Positions 6,724-8,863 of a DNA stretch of 8,863 nucleotides are shown here, in pieces. This stretch comes from an uncultured Ruminococcus sp. (GTDB taxonomy: Bacteria > Bacillota > Clostridia > Oscillospirales > Ruminococcaceae): the NCBI GenBank assembly GCA_900319195.1, contig ONNL01000065.1:1-8863 (forward strand), written 5' to 3'. The notes beneath the pieces are model-generated. The model had not been told where the DNA came from. It saw only the letters and a program-made list of their open reading frames with translations, and made no database searches. The stretch's first letter is position 1. Each line of letters starts with the position of its first letter. The position numbers were made by a program, and so were the translations under genes.

Positions 6724-6845
6724 TGGCGTTTGCGTATTTGCTCACCCTCACAAACACGATAGTCTGTAAAGACCGCCGCCTGCAGCGCTTGATTTAGTCT
6801 TGACAGACTGAGTGTTTGTAGTATCATAGGCAAATGCGAACGCCA
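6724..6845. other. Long imperfect hairpin element E1 (structured RNA or repeat element)
   Basis: A 122-base region folds as nested stems. The outer arm 6724-6741 (TGGCGTTTGCGTATTTGC) pairs with 6830-6845 (GCAAATGCGAACGCCA) with a 2-base bulge. ACAAACAC (6750-6757) pairs with GTGTTTGT (6812-6819). AGTCTGTAAAGAC (6761-6773) pairs with GTCTTGACAGACT (6797-6809) except for one A-G mismatch. The apical loop is about 23 bases. No T-run follows, so it is not a standard terminator, and no convincing reading frame crosses it. It fills most of the gap between the YolD and SASP genes. It may be a non-coding RNA, a processing or stability element, or a small mobile repeat. Confidence 0.7.
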
Positions 6846-6900
6846 CTTATTGCAAAAACACTCGAAACTTTGAATACCCAATTATCATAATAATTTCCAC

Positions 6901-6929
6901 TTATATATTTTTTTGAACGTGACATAATA
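6901..6929 (+). promoter_or_regulatory. Possible forespore (sigma-G/F) promoter of the SASP gene
   Basis: CATAATA (6923-6929) fits the forespore -10 pattern CATnnTA. TTATA (6901-6905), 17 bases upstream, matches four of five positions of a sigma-G -35 element (GYATR). SASP genes are normally transcribed by forespore sigma factors, so function supports the reading. The region is A+T-rich, so chance matches are possible. No good sigma-A pair was seen here. Confidence 0.4.
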
Positions 6930-6968
6930 CTATCACGGCATCAAAATCAAATTTAAGGAGATTTTACT

Positions 6969-7148
6969 ATGAAGGGTGAATTTACTCAGAAGGGCAAGGA
7001 AGCTCTCGAAAGATTTAAGATGGAGTCAGCAAGCGAGGTAGGCGTAAACCTCAAGGACGGCTATAACGGCGACCTCACTTCAAGACAGGCAGGCTCAATA
7101 GGCGGACAGATGGTCAAGAAGATGATCGACGCTTATAAGATGCAGTAA
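6969..7148 (+). CDS. Small acid-soluble spore protein, alpha/beta type
   Basis: A 59-codon gene, too short for many ORF cutoffs. The product begins MKGEFTQKGKEALERF and carries the family's signature second helix, GDLTSRQAGSIGGQMVKKMI (34-53). These proteins coat spore DNA, hold it in an A-like form and protect it from UV and heat. The GPR protease site usually reads E-(I/F)-A-S-E; here it is E19-S20-A-S-E23, so the hydrophobic residue after the cut is replaced by Ser. The N-terminal extension is short compared with Bacillus members, as in many clostridial ones. AAGGAG (6955-6960) is 8 bases before the ATG. The gene sits alone between hairpin elements. It implies a sporulating lineage, though not that this strain forms spores. 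Confidence 0.92.
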   Translation: MKGEFTQKGKEALERFKMESASEVGVNLKDGYNGDLTSRQAGSIGGQMVKKMIDAYKMQ

Positions 7149-7159
7149 ACAGCGATTTA

Positions 7160-7205
7160 TCGGGGGAAACCCTTTTGAGACAAAGGGTTATCCCCCGAAC
7201 CCTTT
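7160..7205 (+). terminator. Strong hairpin after the SASP gene, probable terminator
   Basis: TCGGGGGAAACCCTTT (7160-7175) pairs with AAAGGGTTATCCCCCGA (7182-7198) with a single bulged base around a 6-base loop. The stem ends 11 bases after the SASP stop codon starts the spacer. The tail is ACCCTTTTCC, so the U-run is short and displaced. The hairpin may work partly as a 3' stability element. Confidence 0.6.
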
Positions 7206-7219
7206 TCCTAAAACTTTAG

Positions 7220-7306
7220 TTTGAAATTTTCTCCCTATATTGCACTACTCTCAGTTATGAAAGACGGCTTAGTCTTTACGAGTGCCATATAGGGAGAAAA
7301 TTCAAA
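7220..7306. other. Long imperfect hairpin element E2, possibly related to E1
   Basis: The outer arms, 7220-7240 and 7287-7306, are reverse complements over 20 bases with one bulged A. Inside, GCACT (7242-7246) pairs with AGTGC (7281-7285) and AAAGAC (7260-7265) with GTCTTT (7272-7277) around GGCTTA. An asymmetric bulge of about 13 bases lies on one side. Read on the minus strand, the interior shares short ordered blocks with E1: GTAAAGAC, GTCTT, ACTGAG, TAGT and ATAGG. No coding frame or terminator tail is apparent. It lies between the convergent SASP and cardiolipin synthase genes. Confidence 0.65.
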
Positions 7307-7320
7307 GCAAAGCCTTCGGG

Positions 7321-7361
7321 CAAGAAAACAGAGAAGTCCCTTATCACAGAGAACTTCCCTC
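7321..7361 (-). terminator. Probable terminator of the cardiolipin synthase gene
   Basis: On the minus strand AGGGAAGT (7360-7353) pairs with ACTTCTCT (7337-7330), with one G-U pair and a 15-base loop, followed by GTTTTCTTG. It lies about 56 bases after the synthase stop codon. A weaker inverted repeat (CTATA/TATAG, 7381-7405) lies between and has no T-run on this strand. Confidence 0.5.
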
Positions 7362-7416
7362 AATAAAGCGTATTATGCATCTATACGGGTCGCGTACCGA
7401 TATAGGTGCTTTTTGT

Positions 7417-8863
7417 TTATAGTAACGGTGCGAAAAGATTCAGTATAGAACCTGCGATTTTATAGCGGAGCGGACGCTTGATGCAGTCCTCCATGGTTAT
7501 CCGCTGAGAAGCCGCGATAGTCTTTTCAAAATCTGCCTTCATTTTTTTAATAACGGAACAGCCGTAGAGCACAGCCGCGCATTCAAAGTGCAGGTAGAAG
7601 CTTCTGAAATCGAAATTGACCGTACCGATAACGGCGATGTCGTTGTCGGCAATGCAGGTCTTTGCGTGAATGAACCCGGGAGTGTATTCGTATATCTTCA
7701 CTCCTGTTTCAATGAGCTTCGGATAGGTGTTCCACGCCACCTGATAGGTGTACCACTTATCAGGGATATGCGGAGTGATTATCCTCACATCTACGCCCTT
7801 TTTCGCGGCAAATCCGAGAGCGTCTATGAATTCCTGATCCAGAATGAGATACGGAGTAGTAATGCAAACGGAGTCCCTCGCGTTGTAAATCATATCGAGA
7901 TAAATGGTCTTTCCGACGGGCTCATTGTCGAGGGGAGAGTCCGAGAAAGGCTGTACATAGCCGTCACTGAAGAAATTGGAGAATGCGCTGTTATCCACGA
8001 TGAAGTCCTCACATTCGTTGAGCACCCCTGCGTTATCCCATAACTGCATAAACATAACAGTGAAATTCCACACAGCAGGACCCTTTATCATGATAGCGGT
8101 GTCCTTCCAGTGACCGAAGCGCTCCTTGCGGTTGATATATTCGTCCGCAAGGTTTGTACCGCCTGTGAATGCCGTAACACCGTCGATAACGATTAGCTTG
8201 CGGTGGTCGCGGTTATTTTGTACGGAGGAGAGGAATGGTCTGAACGGATTGAATGACAGGCATTTCACACCGCCCTCTCTCAGCGGCTCGAAAATTTTCG
8301 AGGAGTTGATGACACCCGTACCGATTCCGTCGTACATGAAACGGACATCTATGCCCTGCTTTGCCTTTCTGATGAGTATTTCCGAGATCGTGTCGAACAT
8401 ATACCCCTTTGTGCAGATAAAGAATTCGAGGAAGATGAACTTTTCAGCCTTTTCAAGCTCAGAGACGAGAGCTCCAAACTGCAATTCGCCGAGGGGGAAG
8501 TATTCGGCATAGGCGTTCCTGTAAACAGGGTACAGACCGTAATCAGCGATATATTGGGCAATGTTGGAATAATCGGGATAAATCTCCGAAAGCTCGTTGA
8601 AGGTCTCCTTGTCCTGACTGAGATAGTCCTTAGCCTGCCCTCTGTATTTCTCCTCGATGACCTCGGGGAGACTCTGCGAGACCTTGTAGAAAATATATGT
8701 GAGACCGCCAAAAAGCGGCAGAAAGCTTATCAGGATTACCCATGCCATTTTGTAGACGGTAGGCTCACGTCGGTTGACTATCCATATCATGAGGACTATG
8801 TCGAGCAGTACGAGGAAGGCATAGACAATGTAGTATTTTTCGCTCAGATTATAAACGCTGAAA
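7417..8863 (-). CDS. cls: Cardiolipin synthase, phospholipase D family (5' end beyond the window)
   Basis: Membrane enzyme joining two phosphatidylglycerol molecules into cardiolipin and glycerol. Two phospholipase D motifs are intact: HRKLIVID (196-203) and HAKTCIAD (375-382), numbered from the Met at 8790; GG-N and G-N-type residues follow each. The frame stays open upstream of that Met for 24 more codons to the edge. Those residues (KYYIVYAFLVLLDIVLMIWIV) make the first of the two N-terminal membrane helices typical of the family; the second is AWVILISFLPLFGGLTYIFY (16-35). The true start is therefore outside the window and the Met at 8790 is internal. The C-terminus ends FAPLL, as in other Gram-positive synthases. 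The gene converges on the SASP gene and is unrelated to it in operon terms. Confidence 0.93.
   Translation of the reverse strand, partial: FSVYNLSEKYYIVYAFLVLLDIVLMIWIVNRREPTVYKMAWVILISFLPLFGGLTYIFYKVSQSLPEVIEEKYRGQAKDYLSQDKETFNELSEIYPDYSNIAQYIADYGLYPVYRNAYAEYFPLGELQFGALVSELEKAEKFIFLEFFICTKGYMFDTISEILIRKAKQGIDVRFMYDGIGTGVINSSKIFEPLREGGVKCLSFNPFRPFLSSVQNNRDHRKLIVIDGVTAFTGGTNLADEYINRKERFGHWKDTAIMIKGPAVWNFTVMFMQLWDNAGVLNECEDFIVDNSAFSNFFSDGYVQPFSDSPLDNEPVGKTIYLDMIYNARDSVCITTPYLILDQEFIDALGFAAKKGVDVRIITPHIPDKWYTYQVAWNTYPKLIETGVKIYEYTPGFIHAKTCIADNDIAVIGTVNFDFRSFYLHFECAAVLYGCSVIKKMKADFEKTIAASQRITMEDCIKRPLRYKIAGSILNLFAPLL

Noticed and set aside
6697..7416. CRISPR array or insertion sequence in the intergenic region
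   Set aside because: No evenly spaced direct repeats and no transposase frame; the repeats are inverted and form two hairpins.
7588..8043. Plus-strand 151-codon open frame
   Set aside because: It lies antisense within the cardiolipin synthase catalytic region; no ribosome binding site or family resemblance.

Overview
The window looks like chromosomal DNA from a low-GC, Gram-positive, spore-lineage Firmicute, probably of the Ruminococcus/Oscillospirales type. The basis is purine-rich AGGAGG-like ribosome binding sites, consensus sigma-A promoters, Bacillus-type SOS signals, an alpha/beta-type small acid-soluble spore protein (SASP) gene and compact operons. The genus is inferred from general resemblance; no rRNA or other marker is present to confirm it.

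Layout, left to right. (1) Positions 1-124 hold the probable last codons of an upstream gene and its intrinsic terminator. (2) Positions 160-3812 are a two-gene cyclic-di-GMP unit: a good promoter with a 26-bp perfect palindrome at the expected transcription start, a FIST sensor-diguanylate cyclase (276-2039), a degenerate-GGDEF/EAL phosphodiesterase (2071-3765) and a strong terminator. The pair encodes opposite activities. (3) Positions 3898-4068 carry a tRNA-Leu(UAA) gene on the minus strand with a consensus promoter and a perfect 13-bp terminator hairpin. (4) Positions 4104-6696 are a damage-inducible mutagenesis operon: a LexA/UmuD-like self-cleaving repressor, a Y-family polymerase of the UvrX/YqjW type and a YolD-family partner protein. 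Its promoter (perfect TTGACA-17-TATAAT) lies between a near-consensus Bacillus-type SOS box and a second, different palindrome. (5) Positions 6697-7416 are mostly non-coding but contain a 59-codon SASP gene with a forespore-like promoter candidate. It is flanked by two long imperfect hairpins (6724-6845 and 7220-7306) that seem to share a core in opposite orientation while having unrelated self-complementary arms. (6) Positions 7417-8863, minus strand, are a cardiolipin synthase gene whose 5' end lies beyond the right edge.

The genes are a mixture of signalling (c-di-GMP), translation (tRNA), DNA-damage tolerance, spore DNA protection and membrane lipid synthesis. The clearest cooperation is within the repressor-polymerase-YolD operon and within the cyclase-phosphodiesterase pair. 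The least explained structure is the pair of hairpin elements around the SASP gene.
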